NCBI GenBank assembly: GCA_002708825.1
Contig: PAPF01000012.1
Span: forward strand, 99,910 to 163,909
Reading direction: 5' to 3'
From: Phyllobacteriaceae bacterium
Lineage (GTDB): Bacteria > Pseudomonadota > Alphaproteobacteria > Rhizobiales > Rhizobiaceae
DNA length: 64,000 bases
The notes below the pieces were generated by a model. That model ran no database searches. It was not told the DNA's origin and saw only the letters and a list, made by a program, of their open reading frames with translations. Shown piece after piece: positions 15,771-24,043 of this stretch (its first letter is position 1; each line of letters starts with the position of its first letter). A program made the position numbers and the translations under genes.

Positions 15771-17147
15771 TCAGCCCCTGCCAGGCGTGCTGCTCCGAAG
15801 GAGAGCACCGCGCATTTCGTCGTCCGGCATGGCATCGCCAATGCACACCAGCGTCGACCGGGCGTCCCGGGGCCTGCCGAAGAAATAGCCCTGGGCGCCG
15901 GTGCAACCGAATTCGAGCAGCACCTGCGCCTGGGCCTCCTCCTCCACGCCCTCGGCAATGGCGTCCATGCCGAGACCGTCGCACATGGCCAGGATCGCCT
16001 TGACGATATGCCTGCAAGGCCGGTCGTGCAGGATTTCGGAAATGAAGGCGCGATCGATCTTCAGCTTGTCGAACTGGAATTCGCGCAACCGGCCCAGCGA
16101 CGACTGGCCCGTGCCGAAATCATCGAGCGCGATGCGGATGCCGGCCCGCCTGAGATCGGCGATGACCGTTCTGGCCGCTGCGGGATTGGTCATGACGCCT
16201 GTCTCGGTGATCTCGACGTCGAGGCGCCGTGGATCGAAGCCGGTCTCGCGCAGGATGGAAAGGATCGTCAGGCCGGTTTCCGGATCGACGAGTTGCGACG
16301 GGGACAGGTTGAACGACAGGAACAGATGGCCGGGCCAGTCCTGCGCGGCTTGCGTCGCCTTTCGCAGCAGCAACTGTGACAGCGCGCCGATGATTCCGCG
16401 CTCCTCGGCGATCGGGATGAAGTCCGAGGGTGCCACCGGTCCGATATCGCGATCGGTCCACCGCGCCAGGCATTCGAAACCGATGGTCTCCCGTGTCCTC
16501 AGATCCACGATGGGCTGGAAGTGGGGTTCGACCTCCCCGGCGGCGACCGCGCGGCGCAGGGCCTGTTCGATCCGCATCGCCCTGCGCGCTTCCTCCTCCA
16601 TCGCGGCATTGTAGATGGTGGCTGTCGCGCGGCCGTTGTTCTTGGCGTGTCGCAGTGCCGTCTCCGCCTTCTCCAGCAGGGCGTCCGTATCGTCTTCGCT
16701 GTTGTAGAAGAGCGTGCCGCCGATGGAGGCGCTGAGCCTTGCTGTCCGGTCGCCCAGGTCATAAGGCGCCGAAATCACTTCCAGCAGCATCTCGCCATGG
16801 GCGCGGGCGGCCCTTTCGGTAAAGACCCAGGGATAGAGGAGGGCGAAGACGTCGCCGCCAATCCGTGCCACCGAGGCGCCCTCGTCCACCGCATTGCGCA
16901 GGCGCAGCGCCACCTGCAGGAGAATGTGGTCGCCCGCCACCCGGCCGAAAAGGTCGTTGACCGGCTTGAAGCCGTCGAGGTCGACGATGCAGATGGCAAA
17001 CGGGGCGGGATCGTTCCGCCTGTCCTCGATCAGCCGGGCGATCTTGTGCATGAAGCGCCTGCGGTTGCCGAGCCCTGTCAGGGGATCCGTCAACACAAGC
17101 TCGTTTTGAGCGGACAATTGCGGGTCGTCTCTGCCGGACATGCGCAT
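15771..17147 (-). CDS. GGDEF-EAL protein with degenerate GGDEF motif
   Basis: Product of 458 residues, soluble, with almost no sensor region. The GGDEF domain (about 20-185; DPLTGLGNRRRF, then DLDGFKPVND) has RIGGDVFALL where active cyclases have GG(D/E)EF, so diguanylate cyclase activity is unlikely. The EAL domain (about 200-445) has ECL in place of EAL but keeps NLSPSQL, DVEITETG, DDFGTG, KLKIDRAF and AEGVEEE, so c-di-GMP binding or hydrolysis is possible. Start ATG 17147 is picked for CAGGG upstream and because it puts the domain near the N-terminus; an ORF start at 17342 exists but reads through the likely promoter. Confidence 0.88.
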   Translation of the reverse strand: MRMSGRDDPQLSAQNELVLTDPLTGLGNRRRFMHKIARLIEDRRNDPAPFAICIVDLDGFKPVNDLFGRVAGDHILLQVALRLRNAVDEGASVARIGGDVFALLYPWVFTERAARAHGEMLLEVISAPYDLGDRTARLSASIGGTLFYNSEDDTDALLEKAETALRHAKNNGRATATIYNAAMEEEARRAMRIEQALRRAVAAGEVEPHFQPIVDLRTRETIGFECLARWTDRDIGPVAPSDFIPIAEERGIIGALSQLLLRKATQAAQDWPGHLFLSFNLSPSQLVDPETGLTILSILRETGFDPRRLDVEITETGVMTNPAAARTVIADLRRAGIRIALDDFGTGQSSLGRLREFQFDKLKIDRAFISEILHDRPCRHIVKAILAMCDGLGMDAIAEGVEEEAQAQVLLEFGCTGAQGYFFGRPRDARSTLVCIGDAMPDDEMRGALLRSSTPGRG

Positions 17148-17348
17148 GGACAGCCCTGTTTCACCATCGCGATCGACCGATGCTGGCGCGAAATCCTGAA
17201 CAAATCGTGATGCCTGCACCGGCAAACGCCGTGAAGCCCGAAGCCCCCCTCGGCTGTTTGGAATTGGCAAGACGCCCGCCGGGCGATACATGGGCAGGAC
17301 GGATGTCACGGATCCGGCTTGAAGCCGGCCATCAGGGAGCAAGCGGGC

Positions 17349-18293
17349 ATGTCACTCAACATCGCGGTCCAGATGGACCATGTTTCCTCGATCGGGATCG
17401 CAGGCGACACCACCTTTGCCCTTTGCCTGGAGGCGCAGGCGCGCGGTCATCGCATTTTCCACTATACGCCGGCGAGCCTTTCCCAGGAGGACGGCGCCGT
17501 CCATGCCTGGCTCGAGCCGCTTGAGGTCCGAGACGTGAAGGGCAGCCATTTCACCCTGGGCGAGGCAGTGCGCACCGACCTTTCGGAAATGGATGTCGTG
17601 CTCCTGCGCCAGGACCCGCCTTTTGACATGAACTACATCACCACGACCCACATGCTGGAGCGCATTCACCCCAAGACGCTCGTGGTCAACGATCCGGCCT
17701 GGGTGCGCAATTCGCCGGAGAAGATCTTCGTCACCGAGTTCGCCGACCTGATGCCGGCAACCCTCATCACGCGCAATCGCGAGGATGTTGCCGCCTTCCG
17801 CCGAAAGCACGGTGACGTCATCATCAAGCCGCTCTATGGCAATGGTGGCGCGGGCATCTTCCACATGCGCGAGGATGACCGGAACCTGGCGGCGCTGCTG
17901 GAAATGTTCGAGCAGGTGTTCCGCGAGCCCTACATCGTACAGCAATACCTGCCCGCCGTGCGCAAGGGCGACAAGCGCATCATCCTCATCGAGGGCGAAC
18001 CGGTGGGCGCGATCAACCGCGTGCCGGCCGAGCATGACAGCCGTTCCAACATGCACGTAGGCGGCAGGGCCGAGCATTCCGAACTGACCGCGCGGGAGAA
18101 GGAAATCTGCGCCCGCATCGGTCCGGCGCTGCGCGAGCGCGGCTTCATTCTCGTGGGCATCGATGTCATCGGCGACTGGCTGACCGAGATCAACGTCACC
18201 TCCCCCACCGGGGTGCGCGAAGTGAAGAAGTTCGGCGGCGCGGACATCGCGGCCCTGTTCTGGGATGCTGTCGAGAAACGCCGCGCCGGCTGA
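17349..18293 (+). CDS. gshB: glutathione synthase
   Basis: Product of 314 residues. Joins gamma-glutamylcysteine and glycine with ATP, the last step of glutathione synthesis. ATP-grasp features: [23 protein letters not shown] near 78, [13 protein letters not shown] near 115, [16 protein letters not shown] near 160, and [12 protein letters not shown] near 285. The length matches the family. ATG 17349 ([10 protein letters not shown]) is the family-like start. It is followed by a strong terminator and then comM, an arrangement seen in other Hyphomicrobiales. Confidence 0.97.
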   Translation: MSLNIAVQMDHVSSIGIAGDTTFALCLEAQARGHRIFHYTPASLSQEDGAVHAWLEPLEVRDVKGSHFTLGEAVRTDLSEMDVVLLRQDPPFDMNYITTTHMLERIHPKTLVVNDPAWVRNSPEKIFVTEFADLMPATLITRNREDVAAFRRKHGDVIIKPLYGNGGAGIFHMREDDRNLAALLEMFEQVFREPYIVQQYLPAVRKGDKRIILIEGEPVGAINRVPAEHDSRSNMHVGGRAEHSELTAREKEICARIGPALRERGFILVGIDVIGDWLTEINVTSPTGVREVKKFGGADIAALFWDAVEKRRAG

Positions 18294-18335
18294 GCGGCAA
18301 GGCATCTGTTCCACCGTTGCAACCGCTTGCAACCG

Positions 18336-18364
18336 CATTCCACCGGGGCGGGTGGAATGTTTTT
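18336..18364 (+). terminator. rho-independent terminator after gshB
   Basis: 9-bp stem CATTCCACC / GGTGGAATG with a 6-nt loop, then TTTTT. Just before it TTGCAACCGC occurs twice in tandem (18317-18336 region). Confidence 0.9.
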
Positions 18365-18466
18365 GCTTTGTTCTTGATTTCTTCCGCCGGTTGTGATTTT
18401 TTGCACGGTGCGTGCTGACACATGAGCGGCGGGTTGCTGGGGGGCGGTCCGCGAAGGGGATGACAC

Positions 18467-19999
18467 ATGGTGTCACGTGTCCGCACGGTTGCGTTTCAGG
18501 GAATCGAAGCCGTCCCGGTCGATGTCCAGGTCATGGTCGCGCCCGGCAAGATGAACATGCACATCGTCGGCCTGCCGGACAAGGCGGTGGCCGAGAGCCG
18601 CGAGCGCGTGCAGGCAGCGCTTCACGCCTCCGGCCTCACCATGCCGGTCCGGAAGGTGACGGTGAATCTCGCGCCGGCCGACCTGCCAAAGGAGGGCAGC
18701 CATTACGACCTGCCGATCGCGCTCGGTCTCATGGCGGCCCTCGGCGCGATTCCGCCCGATGCGCTGGCCTCCTATGTCGTCCTGGGGGAACTGGCGCTGG
18801 ACGGAACCATTGCGCCGGTGGCCGGAGCGCTGCCGGCCGCCATGGGCGCCAATGCGGACGGGCTTGGCCTGATCTGCCCGCACGGGTCTGGCGCCGAGGC
18901 GGCTTGGGCGGGTGCCGACATGGACATCCTCGCCCCGCGCAGCCTGATCGCCATCGCCAATCATTTCCGCGGCACGCAGGTCCTGTCGCGCCCGGAACCG
19001 ATGATCCGCCAGGCGCCGGCGAACCTGCCCGACATGGCCGACATCAAGGGCCAGGAAACGGCCAAGCGGGCGCTCGAAATCGCCGCTGCCGGCGGGCACA
19101 ACCTGCTCATGGTCCGGCCGCCCGGATCGGGCAAATCCATGCTCGCCCAGCGCCTGCCATCCATCCTGCCGCGCCTGACACCGCGTGAACTGCTTGACGT
19201 GTCGATGATCGCATCCATCGCCGGGGAACTGGCCGGCGGCAAGCTGTCCGACAGGCGTCCGTTCCGGGCGCCTCACCATTCCGCATCCATGGCGGCCATG
19301 GTCGGCGGCGGGTTCCGCGCCCGGCCGGGCGAGGTATCCATGGCCCATAACGGCGTGCTCTTCCTCGACGAATTCCCGGAGTTCACGCCCGCCGTGCTGG
19401 ATTCCCTGCGCCAGCCGCTGGAAAGCGGGGAATGCTTTATCGCGCGCGCCAACCACCGCGTTTCCTATCCTGCCCGGATCCAGCTTGTCGCCGCGATGAA
19501 CCCGTGCCGCTGCGGCATGGCGGGCGAACCGGGGCATCGTTGCGCGCGCGGACCCAAATGCCAGGCCGATTACCAGGCGCGCATCTCCGGCCCGCTCCTC
19601 GACCGTATCGACCTGCGCATCGAAGTACCTGCGGTGACGGCGACCGACCTGATCCGCCCGTCCGCGGCAGAAACATCGTCGGTCGTGGCGCGCCGGGTGG
19701 AAAAGGCCCGGCTCATCCAGTCGGAACGCTACGAGGCCCTCGGCCTGCCGCCGGCGTCCACCAATGCCCATTGTCCGACAGCACTGGTCGAACAGGTGGC
19801 GAAGCCTGATGCCGCGGGTCTGCAACTGCTCCATGATGCCGCCGAGAAGGCGGGATTCTCCGCCCGTGCCTATCACCGCATCCTGAAGGTGGCGCGGACA
19901 TTGGCCGATCTCGACGGGGCGCAAACCGTCGGCCGCATCCATCTGGCCGAATCCATATCCTACCGCATGGCGGGCGAGCGCATGGCGTCGGCGGCCTGA
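18467..19999 (+). CDS. comM: YifB/ComM family Mg-chelatase-like AAA ATPase
   Basis: Product of 510 residues. ComM is a hexameric helicase that aids branch migration in natural transformation; the family is widespread in bacteria that are not known to be competent. N-terminal LonS5-type domain with HIVGLPDKAVAESRERV. AAA core: Walker A, Walker B (VLFLDEFPEF), APHHSAS, and MNPCRCG followed by a Cys pair that may bind zinc. Odd point: the Walker A reads RPPGSGKS, with Arg where the first Gly of G-x4-GKS is expected (codon CGG near 19120). The Mg_chelatase C-terminal domain is complete. Confidence 0.95.
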   Translation: MVSRVRTVAFQGIEAVPVDVQVMVAPGKMNMHIVGLPDKAVAESRERVQAALHASGLTMPVRKVTVNLAPADLPKEGSHYDLPIALGLMAALGAIPPDALASYVVLGELALDGTIAPVAGALPAAMGANADGLGLICPHGSGAEAAWAGADMDILAPRSLIAIANHFRGTQVLSRPEPMIRQAPANLPDMADIKGQETAKRALEIAAAGGHNLLMVRPPGSGKSMLAQRLPSILPRLTPRELLDVSMIASIAGELAGGKLSDRRPFRAPHHSASMAAMVGGGFRARPGEVSMAHNGVLFLDEFPEFTPAVLDSLRQPLESGECFIARANHRVSYPARIQLVAAMNPCRCGMAGEPGHRCARGPKCQADYQARISGPLLDRIDLRIEVPAVTATDLIRPSAAETSSVVARRVEKARLIQSERYEALGLPPASTNAHCPTALVEQVAKPDAAGLQLLHDAAEKAGFSARAYHRILKVARTLADLDGAQTVGRIHLAESISYRMAGERMASAA

Positions 20000-20050
20000 A
20001 TGGCAGGTTGCCGCAGGTGCAGCCGCCATGCCGGCGCCACGGCAAATCAA

Positions 20051-20077
20051 AAACCCCGGCGCGAGGCACCGGGGTTT
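20051..20077 (-). terminator. terminator between convergent comM and trxA
   Basis: Stem AAACCCCGG / CCGGGGTTT with a 9-nt loop; the minus strand continues TTTTGATTT, so it serves trxA best. Confidence 0.88.
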
Positions 20078-20128
20078 GAAAGGCATCAGCTTCACGGCCT
20101 CACGGGCCGTGTGTCCAAGCGTAACGGC

Positions 20129-20452
20129 TCAGGCCACCGCGCCGGAGATCCAGGACGACAGGGCCGTCTTCGGCGCCGCGCCCACCTTCATGTCGGCCAC
20201 TTCGCCGCCCTTGAAGATCATCAGCGTCGGGATGGAGCGCACGCCATATTGCGCGGCCAGTTCCGGGTTCTCGTCGATGTTGACCTTGGCGATCTTGATC
20301 TTGCCGGCCATTTCGCCGGCAATCTCGTCGAGCGCCGGGGCAATCATCTTGCACGGGCCGCACCATTCGGCCCAGAAGTCCACCACAACCGGCTCGGCGG
20401 CGCCAAGCACGTCGGACTGGAAATTGGATTTGTCGATCTTGACGGTCGCCAT
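20129..20452 (-). CDS. trxA: thioredoxin
   Basis: Product of 107 residues. Active site WCGPC at residues 30-34, with the usual VVVDFWAEW before it, the cis-Pro (SIPTLMIF) and the standard length. Reduces protein disulfides. ATG 20452 follows AAGGAGAAGGAAGA. It is 76 nt after addA on the same strand, as in other rhizobia, but in those genomes folC comes on the other side; here comM does. Confidence 0.98.
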   Translation of the reverse strand: MATVKIDKSNFQSDVLGAAEPVVVDFWAEWCGPCKMIAPALDEIAGEMAGKIKIAKVNIDENPELAAQYGVRSIPTLMIFKGGEVADMKVGAAPKTALSSWISGAVA

Positions 20453-20527
20453 TCTTCCTTCTCCTTGCAGGAATCGTGTTGCCGCCAATGTGGTCTTTCG
20501 GGCAACGCTGTTCAAGTCACATCTTTG

Positions 20528-23500
20528 TCACGCCTGATGGCGGCTGAGCCGCGCCAGCGCCTCGTCCATTGCCGCATCGGGCAGCGTGATCAGCCGCGCC
20601 GCTTCGGTGAAAAGCAGGGCGCAGGCCACCGGCCGGTCCGGCCAGAGCTGCCGGAGCAGCGCCTTGTAGAGCGCCATCTGCACCACGTAAGCGGCCGGCA
20701 CCTGTTCCAGCGATCCGGGCGGCGGCCGGTTGGTCTTGTAGTCCAGCGCCAGCACGCGGTCGTCGCTCACGCTGAGCCTGTCGATGATCCCGGATACCGG
20801 ATGCCGCCTGCCGGCGATCTCGACATGGCCGGAAACGGGCACCTCGGCGCGCGATCCCGGTCCGAACACGTCGCCCAGTCTCTCGTCCGCCAGGATGGCG
20901 AGGACGCTCTGGAGTGACCGTTCGGCCTCGCCTTCCGGCCAGTCGGCCGCGCTGCGTGCCAGCCAGGTCCGCGCCGTTGCGGCCCTCCTGTCCGGCGCGA
21001 CATCCGGGAGCATCTGGAAAAGGGTGTGCACCGCAATGCCCCGCCGGATGGCAAGCGGGGCCATGTCCGGCGCGTCGAGCACGGGCGAGCCTGCCGGCGG
21101 CGCGTCACCGGCCTGCGGATCGATGATGAGGGCAGCGCCGGACGGTGACAGCGGCCGTGGCATCGGGTCGGCCTGAACAGGCCTTGCCGACGGATCGAAG
21201 GGCAGCGGCTCGGCCACGGCCGGTCCGGCCTGTGCCGCCGCCGCCGCCACCGCCTGGCCGCGGCCCTGGCTCTCGCGGTAGACAAGAATGGTCTCGCCGG
21301 TCACGGGATGAACCGTCTCGCGGGCATGGGACGATCCGGCCAGGCCCTCATGGGCCAGCTTCTGCCATGTTCCGTCCTTCTGGCCTGTCTTGCCGTGATA
21401 GCCGCAGATGACCAGCCGGTCTTCCGCCCGCGTCATGCCGACATAGAGCAGCCGCCGGTATTCGTCCTCGGCGCGGGCATCGTTCTGCGCGTCAATCAGC
21501 GCCAGGGCCTCGTTCCTGCCGGCGCCGGCGCGCCAGACGAAGCGCTTGACCGCCTCCCCCTCCGGCTTGAAAGGGGTGAGCGCCGGCCGGTTCTGCGCCA
21601 CCACCGGCGCCGAGCCGCTGTCGACGAGAAACACGACCGGCGCTTCCAGCCCCTTGGCGGCATGCGCGGTCATGATGCGCAGTTCCGCGCGGTTCTGGTC
21701 CATTTCACGCTTTATTTCCGGGGCGCTCGTTTCCAGCGTGGCCAGCAGGCTCTCCATGTCGGTGACGCCGGTGCGCTCCTGCGCCAGCGCAAAGGCGAGG
21801 AACTCGTCAAGGATCTCGTCGGCCTCCGCGCCAAGCCGCGCCACCATGCGCCGCCGCACGCCGTCACGCGCCAGCAGACCGGCGTAGAAGTCCGCGGGGC
21901 GGCGGTAGCCGGCTTCGGCGCGCCAGGCCCGGAGCAGGGTCTCGGCTGCCTGATAGCGCGGGTTTGCGGTGGCCGCCGTGCAGAGCGTCCGCCAAAGGCT
22001 GCGGGACCCGGGCCGGTCCAGCCCGAGGTCCATCAGGTCGCCGTCATCCAGCCCGAAGACGGGGCTCTTGAGCACGGCGGCCAGCGACAGGTCATCCTCC
22101 GGCTGCATCACGAAGCGGCCGATGGCCATCATGTCCTTGATCGCGATATGGGCCGGCAGGCTCAGCCGGTCGGCGCCCGCCACCGGTATGCCGAGGTTCT
22201 TGAGCGCCCGCGACAACGCATGGATGAAGCGGTCGCGCTTTCGCACCAGCACCAGCACGTCGCCCGCCGCGATGGCGCGGCCCTGGCCCGGAAGCGTCTC
22301 GCCGGTCCCCAGCCAGTGGTCCACCGTGGCGGCGATGCGGTTCGCCAGTTCCACCGCCGGTGCGGTGGCGTGGTCAATGCCCCTGGTCCAGTCCTCTTCC
22401 TCGTCATTCGCCGCCGCCTCGATCGAGGGCCAGACCTCGACGTGACCGGGATGGCCTTCGCGCACCGCCTTGTGTTCCAGAACGTCGCCATAGCGCGTCA
22501 GGCCCTTGCGCACGGCTTCCGCCGCGAACACGGTGTCCACCGCGCGCAGCACGTCCGGCGTGGAGCGGAACGAGTAGGTGAGTTTCACCGGCTCCAGCGG
22601 CTGCCCGGCCGCTGCCGTCAGGTCCCGGAAGTGGCCGAGCGTGGCGTCGAAGGCATCCGGTTCGGCACCCTGGAAGGAATAGATCGACTGCTTCTCGTCG
22701 CCCACGGCGAAGACGGTGCGGGTCACGTTGTCGCGGGCGCCCTGGCCGGCGAAGAACTCCGTCGCCAGTCCCTTGATCACGTCCCATTGCACGGGGCTTG
22801 TGTCCTGCGCCTCGTCGACGAGGATGTGGTCGATGCCCCTGTCCAGCTTGTAATGGACCCACGCCGCCGCGTCCTGACGCTGCAGCAGGTTGGCCGTGCG
22901 CCGGATCAGGTCATTGAAGTCGAGAAAGCCGCGCGCCCGCTTGAGCGCCTCGTAGCGGGCGATCAGCCGGTCGGCGATGGTCAGCGCCGCGGCGGTATTG
23001 TCGGCCATGTCGAGCGTGGCCAGGCGGTCGAGCGCCTGCGCCGCGGCCCCGGCCCCGGCAAGGTATCGCGCTTCGAGATCGGGCATGGCCTTGCGCATCG
23101 CGGACGGAAAGAGCCACGTCGCGTTATAGGGTTCTCCAGTTCCCTTCAGGAGCGCGCCGGCAATGGCGTGAAGCCGGGTGAGGGGATCGGTCTCCGCGCA
23201 GGCCTGAACGGCGGCATGGGTGCAGGAGTCGCGCGCCCGCGTCGCGCCATTGGCCAGCGCCCAGTCATCCATCGCGGCGATGAAGGCCGGCTCGCATCCG
23301 GGCAATGGCCAGGCGTCAGCCGCGATCCGTTCCGCGCTTGTCAGCGGATCGAGCCCGAACAGGGCCAGCAGGTCCGCCCGGCAGCCATCGGCTCCGCCGC
23401 CGTGTTCGAGCCACAGGGTCAGGTCGTCGCGCCGCGCCACGATCTCGCGCATCAGCGCGTCCAGCCCGGTCTCGCCCGCGCGCGCCAGCACCGTCGCGAA

Positions 23501-24043
23501 GGCATCGGCAAGGCCGGTCCCGTCGCTGCCGGCGGCGGTCAGCAGCATGCGGCGCGCCTCGCCCACCAGCGCGGCCTCCATCCGCCCGTCCAGCATCTCG
23601 AAATGGCCGGCAATGTTCGCTTCCAGCGGAAACTGGTGCAGGATCGCCTCGCAAAAGGCGTGGATGGTCTGGATCTTCAATCCGCCCGGCGTCTCCAGCG
23701 CCCGCGCGAAGAGCTTGCGGGCCTCGCGCAAGCGAAGTGGCGATGGTGTCTGGCCTGTCAGCTTGCGGATATCATCGGCCAGTTTCGTGTCACCGGCCAT
23801 GGCCCATTCGCCCAGCGTCCGGAAGATGCGATGCGCCATGTTGGCCGCAGCCGCCTTGGTATAGGTCAGGCAGAGGATCTTCTGCGGGTCGTTGCCGTCG
23901 AGCAGGAGGCGGATGACCCGCGATGCCAGGACATGCGTCTTGCCGGATCCGGCATTGGCCGACACCCAGGCCGAGATTGCCGGATTGGCGGCCCGCGTCT
24001 GGCTCTCGATCACATCGGCCGGGATCGTCAGCTTGCCGCTCAT
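20528..24043 (-). CDS. addA: double-strand break repair helicase/nuclease AddA
   Basis: Product of 1171 residues. AddAB processes double-strand DNA ends for RecA loading. UvrD-type helicase motifs: Walker A ANAGSGKTHVLASRV near residue 30, CLTYTKAAAANMA, motif II VDEAQDTSPVQW, QSIYSFQGAEP, MTAHAAKGLEAPVVFL and YVGMTRAEDRL. A RecB-type nuclease motif, ALDYKTNRPPP, is near the C-terminus. ATG 24043 overlaps the addB stop in an ATGA, so addB and addA are translationally coupled. The frame is open well upstream, but that part has no AddA character. Confidence 0.97.
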   Translation of the reverse strand: MSGKLTIPADVIESQTRAANPAISAWVSANAGSGKTHVLASRVIRLLLDGNDPQKILCLTYTKAAAANMAHRIFRTLGEWAMAGDTKLADDIRKLTGQTPSPLRLREARKLFARALETPGGLKIQTIHAFCEAILHQFPLEANIAGHFEMLDGRMEAALVGEARRMLLTAAGSDGTGLADAFATVLARAGETGLDALMREIVARRDDLTLWLEHGGGADGCRADLLALFGLDPLTSAERIAADAWPLPGCEPAFIAAMDDWALANGATRARDSCTHAAVQACAETDPLTRLHAIAGALLKGTGEPYNATWLFPSAMRKAMPDLEARYLAGAGAAAQALDRLATLDMADNTAAALTIADRLIARYEALKRARGFLDFNDLIRRTANLLQRQDAAAWVHYKLDRGIDHILVDEAQDTSPVQWDVIKGLATEFFAGQGARDNVTRTVFAVGDEKQSIYSFQGAEPDAFDATLGHFRDLTAAAGQPLEPVKLTYSFRSTPDVLRAVDTVFAAEAVRKGLTRYGDVLEHKAVREGHPGHVEVWPSIEAAANDEEEDWTRGIDHATAPAVELANRIAATVDHWLGTGETLPGQGRAIAAGDVLVLVRKRDRFIHALSRALKNLGIPVAGADRLSLPAHIAIKDMMAIGRFVMQPEDDLSLAAVLKSPVFGLDDGDLMDLGLDRPGSRSLWRTLCTAATANPRYQAAETLLRAWRAEAGYRRPADFYAGLLARDGVRRRMVARLGAEADEILDEFLAFALAQERTGVTDMESLLATLETSAPEIKREMDQNRAELRIMTAHAAKGLEAPVVFLVDSGSAPVVAQNRPALTPFKPEGEAVKRFVWRAGAGRNEALALIDAQNDARAEDEYRRLLYVGMTRAEDRLVICGYHGKTGQKDGTWQKLAHEGLAGSSHARETVHPVTGETILVYRESQGRGQAVAAAAAQAGPAVAEPLPFDPSARPVQADPMPRPLSPSGAALIIDPQAGDAPPAGSPVLDAPDMAPLAIRRGIAVHTLFQMLPDVAPDRRAATARTWLARSAADWPEGEAERSLQSVLAILADERLGDVFGPGSRAEVPVSGHVEIAGRRHPVSGIIDRLSVSDDRVLALDYKTNRPPPGSLEQVPAAYVVQMALYKALLRQLWPDRPVACALLFTEAARLITLPDAAMDEALARLSRHQA

